Below are positions 11,753 to 22,484 of a stretch of 64,000 nt of DNA, in pieces (the first letter of the stretch is position 1; every line of letters starts with the position of its first letter). The stretch spans positions 1,961,501 through 2,025,500 of the forward strand of contig CATNEN010000034.1 in NCBI GenBank assembly GCA_950097015.1. Direction: 5' to 3'. The translations under genes and the position numbers were made by a program. This stretch comes from Macrostomum hystrix (Eukaryota > Platyhelminthes > Macrostomidae). The notes under the pieces were generated by a model. It did no database searches and was not told where the DNA came from. It saw only the letters and a program-made list of their open reading frames with translations.

Positions 11753-12434
11753 TTATCATTGCTCTCAGCTGTATATCATGTACGAGTAATAATCCTGCGA
11801 AGCGCAAAAGTGAGGTTATATTTTTAGTTTTTTTGATGAAGTTTACGATGATTATAAAAATAATAAATTATACAAACACATTTAATGAGGTGAGTTTTGA
11901 GTTGTGATTTTAGTAGTTGCGATATTTAGTAAACCGCTTTTTGTATTCGTTTACTTAGTTGGTTGAGCAAATTTGTTTTATTCTATGAAAAACATATATT
12001 AGAAAACGTTTTGTGAAAGTAAACGATTTTTTGTGTGTTGTGCGCAAGTCCGTCGATATTTATTAATTTTATTCTCAATAATGATATTTTCGGACCGATA
12101 TATAAGTATTTCATCTGTTAGAAGTCTTTTTATTAGTTGCTTGTCGATTTTTTGTTGGCTATAACATAATTTTTTTCTGGTACTGGTTCTGGTACTGGTT
12201 CTGGTACTGGAAGTATAGACGTTAGAAAACTAATTTGCTAAACTCCCTAAAGAGTGTATTAATTAGTATTTAAGATACAGTGCCGCTTCCGCCTGTAGTT
12301 AGCCATTCATCCTTTTCAGTTGCACAAGGATGAAAGTGAATGTATATGTATACTGACATTTTTATATGTTAGTATACATATAGATGCTGGATTTTGTCAA
12401 ATGCAACTAAAATTCTAAGAATTTAGGTACCTGT

Positions 12435-12823
12435 ACACTTCGTCATCTTACAACTTCATCAATCATCATCCAGATGACGATCTGTCCAATATCTCAGAGG
12501 GTGGATGACGAAGAGACTTAGACTTGTGGACACTTTGTAATCTATAAAACTAAAGTTTTCAAAGTTAGAACAGAACCACCCCTCCGCACCTCCTCACATT
12601 GTGTTGGCACCTATATTTTTAACTCTTATAATGAAATCAGTTTTGACACCTCTTTTTGACAATTTAGAGTGTGAAGTGTGTTCACACCTCTGCCCCACCA
12701 CCCCACCCTCACTTTATTGATGACAAACTTGATTGCTTTTTAGTAGTAGATGACGAACTGACCAAACTTTAAAGCATAGCATACCAATTGGCTGGATGAC
12801 AAAGTTGTAAGATGACTAAGTGT
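12435..12823. mobile_element. MITE-like element with 22-bp terminal inverted repeats
   Basis: ACACTTCGTCATCTTACAAC at 12435 is matched in inverted orientation by the sequence ending at 12823 (AAGTTGTAAGATGACTAAGT then GT), with one mismatch in 22. No transposase frame lies between. A target duplication is not clear, so the superfamily is not assigned. Confidence 0.65.
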
Positions 12824-13434
12824 CTAGGATCCAGAATTTATGTGCCATGCATTTGGGTAGGCCTACCAGTGTATTTTGGTAGGGCCTACTAGTCAGTGCT
12901 TTTTGATACAACTCTTTGGGTGGGGACTCCTTTTTGGTGCCATGGTCAATATTAAAAAATTGGTACATTAAAAAACAATTTATTTGAAATTGACAAATTT
13001 TAGGATTTTAACAAATAGGCCTACTTTCAGATACTCTTGGAAAACTTGGTTTCAAATTAGTTTTTGTGATATTAAATATAAAAAAGATTGCATTGGGAAC
13101 AAATTACATTGGGTACCAAGAAGTATTTCTTATCCAGCAAGGAGCTGTACTGAAAAGGACTGATTGGTACCAAAAAGCATGGAATCCAAATCCACCACAT
13201 CATTAGGCCTAGCTGGATTTTGCCTAGGCCCTATTGTTAGGTAAAACTTAAAAGTCAACACCATTTTGCAAAAAATGTCATTGCCGTTTGCATTAGGCCT
13301 ACTATAGTTTGATTCATTTTTGCTTTTAAAAACAAATCTTTTACTACAGCTGCATTTAAGTAGGGCCTAGGCCATTTTGTAGGCTCCTAAGAACATATGC
13401 ACATTCATATACTGTATACAGGTACATAATTATC

Positions 13435-13575
13435 CTGGTCATCAGGCAATGGCAGTATACACTTTCACTATGCCTTAAGGTTGGTCCTTAAGGGCATAAA
13501 TTGCATAAGAACCCCACACCTTCTTTTCACCACTGCACCTGAAATAAATATGGCATTGCCATAGAATTAAGCTTA
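13435..13575 (-). mobile_element. Diverged SINE remnant
   Basis: This stretch (starting near ATCAGGCAATGGCAGTATAC) aligns by eye with the middle and tRNA-proximal part of the minus-strand SINE at 43340-43470: same order of GTATACACT, GCCTTAAGGTTGG, GCATAAATTGC and ATGGCATTGCCATAGAAT blocks. It is older and more AT-rich. Confidence 0.5.
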
Positions 13576-14415
13576 GGGACCTTGGTCCCTTGCCTTAGTA
13601 TAAAAGACAAACACATAAGACTACTATCACTCACCCTATTTCTAGGGCTTAGGCCTAGCATTTAAATTTCTATATCCTTAGGCTTGCCTTGAATGATAAG
13701 TTGTCACTTACTTAAGTTAAAATATAAAGTAATAAAATAGTGCCCATTAAAAATTTGTAAAAATTGTGTGTTTTTATAAAAATTGTTTTTTTTATTGGGC
13801 CAAACATTAACAAGTGATATAGCTTTTCTATTGTTACTAGGTCTAGACAAAAAGTGTGGCTCTTAATTCAATGTTTTATGAATTTTTTATTAACATTAAA
13901 ACAGAGGTTAGCCTGGTTGATGATCATTTTGTCTATGGTTTATTCTGTCAGCAGACAAAATGACATACTTTTATGCAATATAAAAGTAAATATGTGATAT
14001 ATATAAATGAGAGCTCAAATTAAGTTGCATGTTTTTTAGACTTTTGTTTCTAATGATTTTTATGTTTTTATTATGTTTGTTCAGGTAGTTGAACATTTTA
14101 CTAAAAAATTAAAAGTAACATTTTTAGACATGCTTTTTGTTATATTGTTGGTCAGTTGATAAATAAATATAAGTACATTAGCAACCATAGTACTTGTATA
14201 TGTATTAGAATATTTTATATTGTTATGGTACTCTCAGGTTTATAATTTAAGATGTAATTTCTCCATTTCGATATATATTTATTTCATTTTTAAAATATAA
14301 AATACAGTTTTATTTCCAAAGACCTTTTTTGTTTTTAAAGCAGAAAATATATCAGAAAAAAGCCCAATATGATTAAACTGTTTGCTTTGACTAATCTCAA
14401 CTTACATTCCCAGCC

Positions 14416-16617
14416 ATGGACTCAGATTGCACCAGTAACAATTTAGACAAGCAGATTGAAAAGCTGCGCCGATGCGAACTCATCACCGAGGCAGAGGTGA
14501 AAGCTCTGTGCGGCAAAGCGCGCGAGATTCTAATTGAAGAATCTAATGTGCAGTGCGTGGACGCGCCTGTCACAGTCTGCGGCGATATCCACGGCCAGTA
14601 CTACGACCTCAAGGAACTGTTCAGTCACGGCGGCGATGTCCCAGACACCAACTATCTGTTTTTAGGCGACTTTGTTGACCGCGGCTTCTACTCAGTTGAG
14701 ACCTTTCTGCTGCTGTTGGCGTTGAAGGTTCGGTATCCGGATCGTATCACACTCATTCGTGGCAATCACGAGAGTCGCCAAATTACTCAGGTAAGGTTAA
14801 TGGTTCGATTTGATTGGCTGATTAAATTGGTTTGATTTAATTGGTCAGTTATTAGCTTGTTTTTTAATTGATTGGCCAGGTAGATTGTTTGATTCTATTA
14901 GTCAGGTAGATTGTTTGATTCTATTAGTCAGGTAGATTGTTTGATTCTGTTAGTCAGGTAGATTGTTTGATTCTGTTAGTAAGGTAGATTGTTTGATTCT
15001 GTTAGTCAGGTAGATTGTTTGATTTGATTGGCCAGGTAGATTGTTTGACTCCATTGACCAGTTAAAATGGTTTGATTTGATTGGCCAGGTAGATGATTTG
15101 ATTTGTTTAGCAAGTTAAATGGGTTTGACTTGATTGGCCAGTTAAATGGGTTTGACTTGATTGGCAAGTTAAATGGGTTTGACTTGAATGGCCAGTTAAA
15201 TGGGTTTGACTTGATTGGCCAGTTAAATGGGTTTGACTTGATTGGCCAGTTATCGATATTGAGCATAATCGCATGTTCCCATTGCGCAGGTTTACGGCTT
15301 CTATGAAGAGTGCAATCGCAAGTACGGCTCCTCAACAGTCTGGCGCTACTGCACCGAAATATTCGACTACCTCAGCCTGTCTGCCATCATCGATGGCAAG
15401 ATTTTCTGCGTCCATGGCGGCCTTAGCCCGTCCATCAACACTCTGGACCAGATTCGGGCCATCGATCGTAAACAGGAGGTGCCACACGATGGCGCCATGT
15501 GCGACCTGCTCTGGTCTGACCCGGAGGACGCTCTGGGATGGGGCGTTTCTCCCCGCGGCGCCGGCTTTCTGTTCGGCTCCGATGTAGTGGCCCAGTTTAA
15601 CCAGGTGAGCAAAGTCGCGAGTTCGATTCTGCTAGAGTGCAAAGGGACTATGGGATTGAGTTATTTGTGGCGGTGTGGTTATTTGTTATAGAGACGGATC
15701 AAAATTCGATTTTGATCACGCATTGCGAGGGGGACCACGCAATGTCGAAATTTTTTACTAAATGTGTTAACTGCCGTTGTGTCCAAATCATGCACAAATA
15801 CAAATGCAAATTCCTTTATTTCAGCGTCGTCTAATAGTTTGTCAAAGACAAATATATTTAAGAATAAAACGAATAATCTATTTAATATTCTAGGAGTATT
15901 TCTGCAATGCTTGCGAACCATTGCGAGCTGCCAGACCGAAAATTCCTTATGAGAAAAGATTATGTAGTGCAAAATTAAATTGGAAAACGAGGTCCACTTC
16001 TTATAAAAGTGCAGTTGGAATAGGCATAGCATCGCACGGTCAAGTTTCGAAAAGAAAACTTCAGGGAAAACTCCCAATTTCACGTCCCTAACAGCAGAAA
16101 AAAATCTAACTACATAATGGCACAAGACGACATGGAAACCACTGAACCACTAGTAAAGTACGAGTACATCATGGAAATATCTAAAATAAAAAAACAAAAT
16201 ACATTAAGTCTGAATATTCATTTATTATACATAGTGAAAATATAGATTTTCAATTTCAAAGCAGTTTCGGTCCATCTCTTATTTGTTCACACCCGTACAT
16301 CCATGAAGGTGTGCGTGTGCCTTCAGTGTAATTTCATATTGAGTCACATTTTCGAATCACCAACCACCCAGACCAACAACATCGAGCTGATATGCCGGGC
16401 CCACCAGCTAGTTATGGAAGGCTACAAGTGGCACTTTGCCAGCCAGTCAGTCCTCACGGTGTGGTCTGCCCCCAACTACTGCTACAGATGCGGCAACGTT
16501 GCGGCTATACTCAAACTGGACGAGTATCTAGAGAAGGATTTCACAATATTTGAGGCGGCACCCCAGGAGACTAGAGGCGTCCCGGCTAAGAAGCCGGTGG
16601 CCGAGTACTTCCTCTGA
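14416..16617 (+). CDS. PPP4C: Serine/threonine protein phosphatase 4 catalytic subunit
   Basis: Exons are 14416-14790, 15290-15604 and 16372-16617; phases match and give 311 residues (human PP4C has 307). PP4 is a nuclear and cytoplasmic PP2A-like metallophosphatase that works with R2/R3-type regulatory subunits in centrosome, DNA-repair and signalling control. The sequence shows the PPP signature motifs GDIHG (56-60), GDFVDRG (84-90) and RGNHE (115-119). Exon 2 carries FCVHGG and exon 3 ends in YFL, the PP2A-class tail whose last Leu is carboxyl-methylated. The N terminus ([14 protein letters not shown]) fits PP4 better than PP2A or PP6. Donors are CAG|GTAAGG and CAG|GTGAGC; acceptors are GCGCAG and CACCCAG. 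AATAAA follows at 16909-16914. Confidence 0.96.
14830..15250. repeat. Intronic tandem repeats, about 30 bp, in PPP4C intron 1
   Basis: Two related blocks fill the intron. From about 14870 to 15030 the unit contains CAGGTAGATTGTTTGATTCT; from about 15105 to 15250 it contains AGTTAAATGGGTTTGACTTG. Both resemble sequence next to the exon 1 donor, suggesting growth from that site. The first block carries several CAG|GTAGA copies that look like weak 5' splice sites. Confidence 0.8.
15697..15717. repeat. Perfect short hairpin in PPP4C intron 2
   Basis: Nine-base arms GATCAAAAT and ATTTTGATC surround TCG. The rest of the 767-bp intron shows no repeats or genes. Confidence 0.6.
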
Positions 16618-16908
16618 TGAGCTGCTGTTTTTATCCTGTCTGTTTTATAACTTTAGTGTGCGCGCATCTTAAATTCTGAATCAATTCAACATGTGTTTTT
16701 TATAATTTAATACCCAATTCGTACTTCGTAAAATGGATTTCTCTGTTAGCGCACATGCATTCGTGTCATAAGACTGTTGTGCAATCGTTTGTACAATTAT
16801 AATCAGTGGAACAAAATCTACTGTACTTTTACTATTTGTACATTTGTATTCTGATAACTTGCACGCGCCGTTGGACACCTTCACAGTCGCTGTTAGCGAA
16901 AATTATCA

Positions 16909-16914
16909 AATAAA
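16909..16914 (+). terminator. Polyadenylation signal of PPP4C
   Basis: AATAAA lies about 290 bp after the stop codon and is the first clear signal downstream. Confidence 0.6.
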
Positions 16915-17489
16915 TATATGCTCGTTCTCCAGTTGTAAGTAATTGATTAACTGCCGTATCACCCGGTACATCATCCAATACTACTAACTTAGTAGCATAT
17001 ATCTTATCGGAGCTCCGTAAAATAGCGCAAAAGCAGAAGCGTTGCGTGTTGTTTTTGTTATAATCGATGGAGAGTATGCGATTTTTTATTTACTTGATGT
17101 CTATCACCATGCACTCAGTAACGTCAAAATCGCAGTATAGTCTTAGAAATAAGAAACTAGACAGTTCTACTGTAGGATATATATAGCAAAGTAGCAAGTA
17201 GGAAAAATAGCAAAACAGAACTCGTGGGAATGGCAGAACGCAAGCTTTGCGTCAGTAAACAAATTTACGTTAAAAAGTAGGGTGATTTATTGCGTTACTG
17301 GTCCTATCCTATGCCAGTACCTGAAGGTGCTCTGTGGGTTGTCTGTGGGTAATTCTTACTCCTTAGTGACTCTTTTCCATATAATTAACATTATAATTCC
17401 ATTAATTCCAGTATAACATGCAACAAACAAACGTTACACTATTTTCTATAAACAATGGACACGGAAAACATGTGTACGCTAGGCATTAA

Positions 17490-18076
17490 CAGTAGGACTA
17501 CCAAGCCATTTTGCCGCCCGTTTTTATATATTTTTTATTTAACAATTTTTTTTGGCAGCGCCCGAATGCTAACAGCGTTGGGTGGTGACTGATTGGTTGA
17601 CAGACTAGGCGATGGTGTTCTGTGGTTGAGCTGCGCCTAATATTTTTGCTTGAGCATTGAAATTTGCGTCAGGGTGTCCATAGTAGCTTAGTTCTACCTG
17701 TTGTAGCCCTTGAAGGTCCAGCAGTCTGTCTAGATAAAGGTAGGTGACCACCGAAGACGGAGAAGATGCAGGCACACTCGGGTGACATGCTGATCAATTT
17801 TGAAGTCCTGGCAATGCCGCACTGAGGCGCAGTGCAAATTCGTGTATAGGGGTGTATGAAATGCACTAGCTCTTATGGGAAAAATCGGACCTTCGGCCGG
17901 AAACATTGAATATCTCGACGGTCTGAAGAGCTAACGACTTGTTTCTTGTTTCAGAAGATGCGCAACAAAAAGTTGGCCCGTGTTCTTGAGTTTTGTGTGC
18001 TTGCATTGTTCCGTTCGGGTGCGGCGAAAATAATTGTCAGGGGGGGGGATTCCCCCCCCCCTTGGTAGTTCTACTG
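17490..18076. mobile_element. piggyBac-type non-autonomous element
   Basis: TTAA (17486-17489) precedes CAGTAGGACTACCAAG, and CTTGGTAGTTCTACTG precedes TTAA (18077-18080). The 16-bp ends match in inverted orientation at 15 of 16 positions, and the duplicated TTAA is the hallmark of piggyBac insertion. The 587-bp body has no transposase frame. A G-run and C-run near 18041-18060 form a subterminal hairpin. Confidence 0.85.
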
Positions 18077-18080
18077 TTAA

Positions 18081-18927
18081 TATAATTTTCCTAATGCATG
18101 ATGCTAATTTTCGTAAAAACACAAGTAATAACAATAATTTTTAAAGGAATCAATGAAATACTCTATTTTGGACAGCCAGTGAGAGAAAAAAATATGAAAT
18201 TACTTTCTTTCTGTAATAAACTGGAAGTTGAACATAAAAAATAAATGTGATATAAGTAAGCATACCACGTACATGAAAACAAAGGGAATCGCTTGAAAGC
18301 CATCATGAAAGTTTGAAACAAAGCTAATTTAACTATTCCAAACACATCAATCGGAGGCCATTTTGGCAGATTGACAAAAGAATCTTGTCTGTCTGAATGC
18401 ACGCTACAGCTACTAAAAGTAAAAACTACTGCAGACGAATACGTAAAAAACAAATCTGAGAAAAGAATACTTAAAAATATGCTTTAATATCTAAATTATT
18501 ACTTGGTATTTTATGATATTTAGTGGGAACATCAATAGCATTCTCACAGCTAAGATTTTAGCGGCATGGTAAACAAACAAATAGTTTTAGTAAAACATTA
18601 CCACATATAGTGATGTATACATTTTCTAAACTTCAGGAAGAATGGCATACATAACTTCAGTTATTATTCTAATAATATAGATAATAGGACCCATCTATGA
18701 CTTGTCCATGAAATCTCTATTATGGAATATTTGTTTTCATACATATCAGAAATATACGCTTTTATGCAGTATATGCATATATACTTCGATAGATATAGTA
18801 ATCCAAGGTAGTCTACGTTTGGATACATATCTACATCAACGCTCATGCATATTTCGATACATATCGGCATCTTTATTTTTTACTAACCACAGACAAAAAA
18901 TGTTGGCAAAGCAATAGCAGTTAGGTA
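18081..18927. other. Spacer with GPAT 3' flank
   Basis: No gene seen. A minus-strand AATAAA at 18877-18872 lies about 50 bp past the acyltransferase stop and is its likely polyadenylation signal. Confidence 0.5.
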
Positions 18928-20886
18928 TCAATCGATGCTAGCCTGCTGGTTCATCACCTGATCGGATACGCTCAGGCCGTAGATGCGCCGACGGAACGCC
19001 TCTCTGTGCTGCTCCTGCAGGCTGCTTTTAGGCTTGCTGCGCTTCAGATTGCCGTCCCACTGCAGGTCGACTAGGCCGCCACGGCCGGCTATTTGGCGCT
19101 TGACCCGGTTGGCGAAGGCCACCTGTGGAAAATCAATGGAGTTACGGAGTGTCGTGGTGAAAATCAAAAGCATTTAAAAATACATTTTTCGATACATGTC
19201 GTTAAAAAAGATAAATTACAATGTTTCTAAACAAAAACTAGACTTACTGAGTTCTCGCCTTCCTGTTGAATCTGGGGCGGCAGGTACCAGACATCGGCCA
19301 CAATAGCCCAGCTGGTCATCATCATGAACAGGTAGGTGACCATGCCGCAGGCGGAGCTGTTCCAGAAACAGTCGGCGAATCTCGGATCGTATTTAATAGC
19401 CACCGGGTAAACGATTCCGCCGGCTTCGAAGCCGCCTTTGCGAAACATCATAACGGAGGTGTTGTTGATGCAGGTGCCCTCGGGAAAGATTAACACCGGT
19501 GGCAGGCCCGGTGTGGACACATGCTCTTCCAATTTTCGCTTAACAACATTGGCGTCGCTGGTTTCGCTACGCTCGAACCAGATGTGCGGCGAGGTGCGGT
19601 GCAGCGACTTCTGCATGAAGCCAGTGAAGCCGCAGTGGCTTTGGCCAACTATGGAGAAGACCTGGCCAGTTGGTGGCAGATTATTAAGACATATTTTAGT
19701 TAACCAATCTTCTGGTTCAATAATGATAATTTGCTGTTTGCTGTTAATCATTCAATCCTTCGGTCCTAAATCTAAAGTACACATTTATTTATACATAACA
19801 CCGACGCCTGGCTCTGACACCAATGGGGAATCAAGAATCCTGTGTAAGTGCACAAATTGTTTTCCTTTGACAGAGATTCGAACTCCCGACCTCTCGGTCA
19901 GAAAGTCCGGAGCCTATAATCACTAGGCTACAGGCAACGGTACTAACAACATAAATAACAATAAGGTCGTCGTTAATACAAATTTAATAAAGGAACAAAA
20001 ATAAACGATGCCTCGAATCGCTAACCTGCCGACAGCCCAGCACGACAACGTCAATAGGCGAAGTGTGATTGGCCACGCAGATGCCATTGTTCTGCGGCAT
20101 ATTTTCAACATCGTGAAAGCGCAGCACAGCAGAGAAGGCTCTGGCAAATAGTCGAAAGGCAGTCGGGCACAAGATTGAGTTAAGGAGACGTCGCAAACCT
20201 GGCCAGGGCAGCAGGGCGATCACCAAGGAGCCAATAACCAAGTAGAGCACGGCAGTGATGGCCAGCAGCAGGCGGAAGGGGAACAGGATGCAGTAGCGCA
20301 GAAAGCAGCCCAGCAACCAGAAGCAGGTGAGTCGTGGACTAATGAACTGATATTTGTTAGTGCGGGTTAGCAGATTCCACGATGCCAGGTCTTCGGCTGC
20401 GAATCGCTTGGTGACCTCGTCCTCAATGATAGCCTCGATGCCGCTCTGGACAAAGACGCACAGGTCGGACAGGTGAAATGGGCGCTTCTGGGAAGCGGCG
20501 GAGGAGGCCAAGGATGCGGAGGAGCCACCGGAGGAGGCGGAGGCGGCGCAGTCGGCGTGGAGCAACTCGATGCCCTCGGTGGTGAGCTTGGCGTGTCGCT
20601 GAATGAGCCGATTATCCCGGCTGAGACTGTCAGTCGAGCCGTTGCCACCATTGGACGAAGCGGCAGGTTTGCGTTTCTCAACAGCCTGCTCAAACAAGTG
20701 CAACAGTACTCTGACGTAGAGGCGCCTTATGCCGAATGAGAAGTTGAACACAGCCAACAAGGTGGCCGTGAGCAGCACCAGCCCAATGAAGCGGCTGGTT
20801 AGCTGCACAATCCAATAGAATGTTTCTAGAGGCTGTAAGATTAGTGAGCACATTGTCTTAGCAGGACATACATTTGTGTGCAGCAA
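18928..20886 (-). CDS. Glycerol-3-phosphate acyltransferase, GPAT3/4 family
   Basis: Exons on the minus strand are 20886-20026, 19661-19248 and 19122-18928; all junctions are phase 0 and give 489 residues (human GPAT3 434, GPAT4 456). These ER enzymes put the first acyl chain on glycerol-3-phosphate in glycerolipid synthesis. Seen: hydrophobic segments near residues 22-50 and 195-235, the conserved FAAEDLASWNLLTRT block, acyltransferase motif I NHTSPID (H274, D279), WFERSE, motif III FPEGT (346-350) and VYPVAIKY. The C terminus has the GPAT3/4-type FANRVK...GGLVDL pattern. Splice sites are GGCAG|GTTAGC, CTCA|GTAAGT, GGCCAG| and CCACAG|. Met12 (20853) gives a better match to the vertebrate N terminus and may be the true start. 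GPAT3 and GPAT4 cannot be separated here. Confidence 0.93.
19860..19940 (-). mobile_element. tRNA-derived SINE head in GPAT intron 1
   Basis: On the minus strand the order is a box A-like TAGCCTAGTGATTATAGG and a box B-like GGTCGGGAGTTCGAATC, about tRNA-spaced. The acceptor stem does not pair well, so this is a SINE head rather than a working tRNA gene. It closely resembles 44105-44180. Confidence 0.65.
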
Positions 20887-21618
20887 ATAAAACTAGCATA
20901 TTCATTTCAGCGGAGTTAAAGCACACTCCGCAATCATTTCTTTATCCGTGTCTCCTAGAAGTTGTGAGACCAATAAATATGTCTAGTAATCCGATTTTAA
21001 TTAGTGTAAAAATCTAATCTATACCGAAAAAGAAGTGCATTATGTTGAGACGGGTTGAAACGGCAAAACAACTGCCAAAAGAACAACAAATATTTACGAA
21101 TTAGAAAGATCCAAAGGTCGAATAGGGGGCCAGTGACAAAGTTAGTGGGTGCACAGTTAAGTAATGTGAGCACACGCGATCTCACAGATAAGAATAAAGA
21201 AAGATAATTCTTCTACGAAAAGCAAGCAACTAGTTAGTAGGAAAATACATATTTAGAAACTGCATAGTAGTTAAATAAGCAAATGCAAAAGACCAATTAG
21301 GTTTAGAACATATCTAGATTTCAAGCCTAGGGGGCCTAGGAGACAGGATTGATAAGACAAAAACTCAGCTCACTGATATCAGTAAAATGCATTCTGGACA
21401 TACACAAAGCAAAATAGAAAATAGAGCAAATCAAAAAGGTATTGCAATTTAAAACAATTTCGATTCTAGCACTGTTTTTTATGTAAACAAAGTGAGTGTG
21501 GATAGACTTTCTACAAAGGTTCTGTTATTGATGATTTGTGGCTTGGAGAGATACAACATAAAATTGTACAGTACAGCAAATAGCCTTGAAGTAAAGGCTA
21601 CAAAAGTGACTTAACAAG
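20887..21618. other. Upstream flank of GPAT gene
   Basis: AT-rich sequence without a recognisable gene or repeat. It should hold the 5' leader and promoter of the acyltransferase; no clear TATA box or spliced leader acceptor is evident. Confidence 0.4.
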
Positions 21619-21622
21619 GTTG

Positions 21623-22006
21623 TGTAGTAGGGATGCTTTTATTATTTCTTTAAAGTCAAATTCGTGCCTATGCTTTTTGTTTGAATGCGCAAAATATTTT
21701 TTATATGTAAAATATTTTAAATATTTTGTCAAATTCGTTTACTTTAACAAACATTTTCTTTTGTGTATATAAACGAGTGTAATTCAGTTGAGACAAATCA
21801 ACGTGTCAGTGTGGCGAAAAGCAAATAAGCTATTACTGAAGAAGAAAAGTGTTGAGTTGGTTATTTGAGGCTGTGACCCTCTGATCCACAGAAAACGCCC
21901 AGCAAAGACTGGAGAATAGTAAGCCAGTGCCTTAAAAGGTTAAACCGCTCGTGCCGAGTGATACGCTACCATTAGAGAGAAAAGTAGAGAGACAAGCCCT
22001 GTTACA
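21623..22006 (+). mobile_element. Solo LTR, copy 1
   Basis: A 384-bp unit starts TGTAGTAGGG and ends CCCTGTTACA, classic TG...CA termini, with GTTG on both sides (21619-21622 and 22007-22010) as a 4-bp target duplication. GTATATAAAC near 21765-21774 is a TATA box in the position expected for the U3/R boundary. No internal retroelement sequence follows, so it is a solo LTR. Confidence 0.85.
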
Positions 22007-22093
22007 GTTGCAAATAAAAAAAATACTAATAATATCCCAATAAATGTTTATATATTATACAAAGCATATACATAATATTTTCTACTTTCCATA

Positions 22094-22480
22094 TGTAGTA
22101 GGGATTCTTTTATCATTTTAAAAAATTCAAACTCGTACCTATGATCTTTGTTTGAATTTGCTAAATATTTGTTATATGTAAAATATTATAAATATTTTGT
22201 CAAATTAATTCATGTTAACAAACCTTTTTGTGTATATAAACAAGTGCAATTCATGTGAGACAAATCAACGTGCCAGTGTGGCAAAAAGCAAATAAGCTAT
22301 AACTGAGTAAGAAGGTGTTCAAGTGTTGAGTTGGTTATTTGAGGCTGCGACCCTCTGATCCACGGAAAACGCCCAGCAAAGACTGGAGAATAAGAGACCA
22401 GTGCCTTAGAAGGATAAACCACTTGTGCCAAGTAATACACTACCAAGAGAAAGAAAAGTAGAGTCATAAGCCCTGTTACA
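22094..22480 (+). mobile_element. Solo LTR, copy 2 of the same family
   Basis: A 387-bp unit with the same ends as copy 1 and similar sequence throughout, flanked by a different 4-bp duplication, CATA (22090-22093 and 22481-22484). The separate target duplications show two independent insertions rather than the two ends of one element. Only 87 bp separate the copies. Confidence 0.85.
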
Positions 22481-22484
22481 CATA

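Larger units (their letters stand above)
11753..14415. other. AT-rich intergenic region upstream of PPP4C
   Basis: No gene recognised. It contains a short GGTTCTGGTACT tandem run near 12178-12210, a MITE-like element at 12435-12823, many AGGCCTA motifs from 12857 to 13680, and an old SINE remnant at 13435-13575. The promoter of PPP4C should lie in its last few hundred bases, but no clear TATA box is positioned there. Confidence 0.6.

Noticed and set aside
19860..19940. Functional tRNA gene
   Set aside because: Box A and box B motifs are present but the acceptor stem does not pair and the same head recurs at other SINE copies.
21623..22480. Pair of LTRs of one intact retrotransposon
   Set aside because: Only 87 bp lie between them and each has its own target duplication, so they are two solo LTRs.
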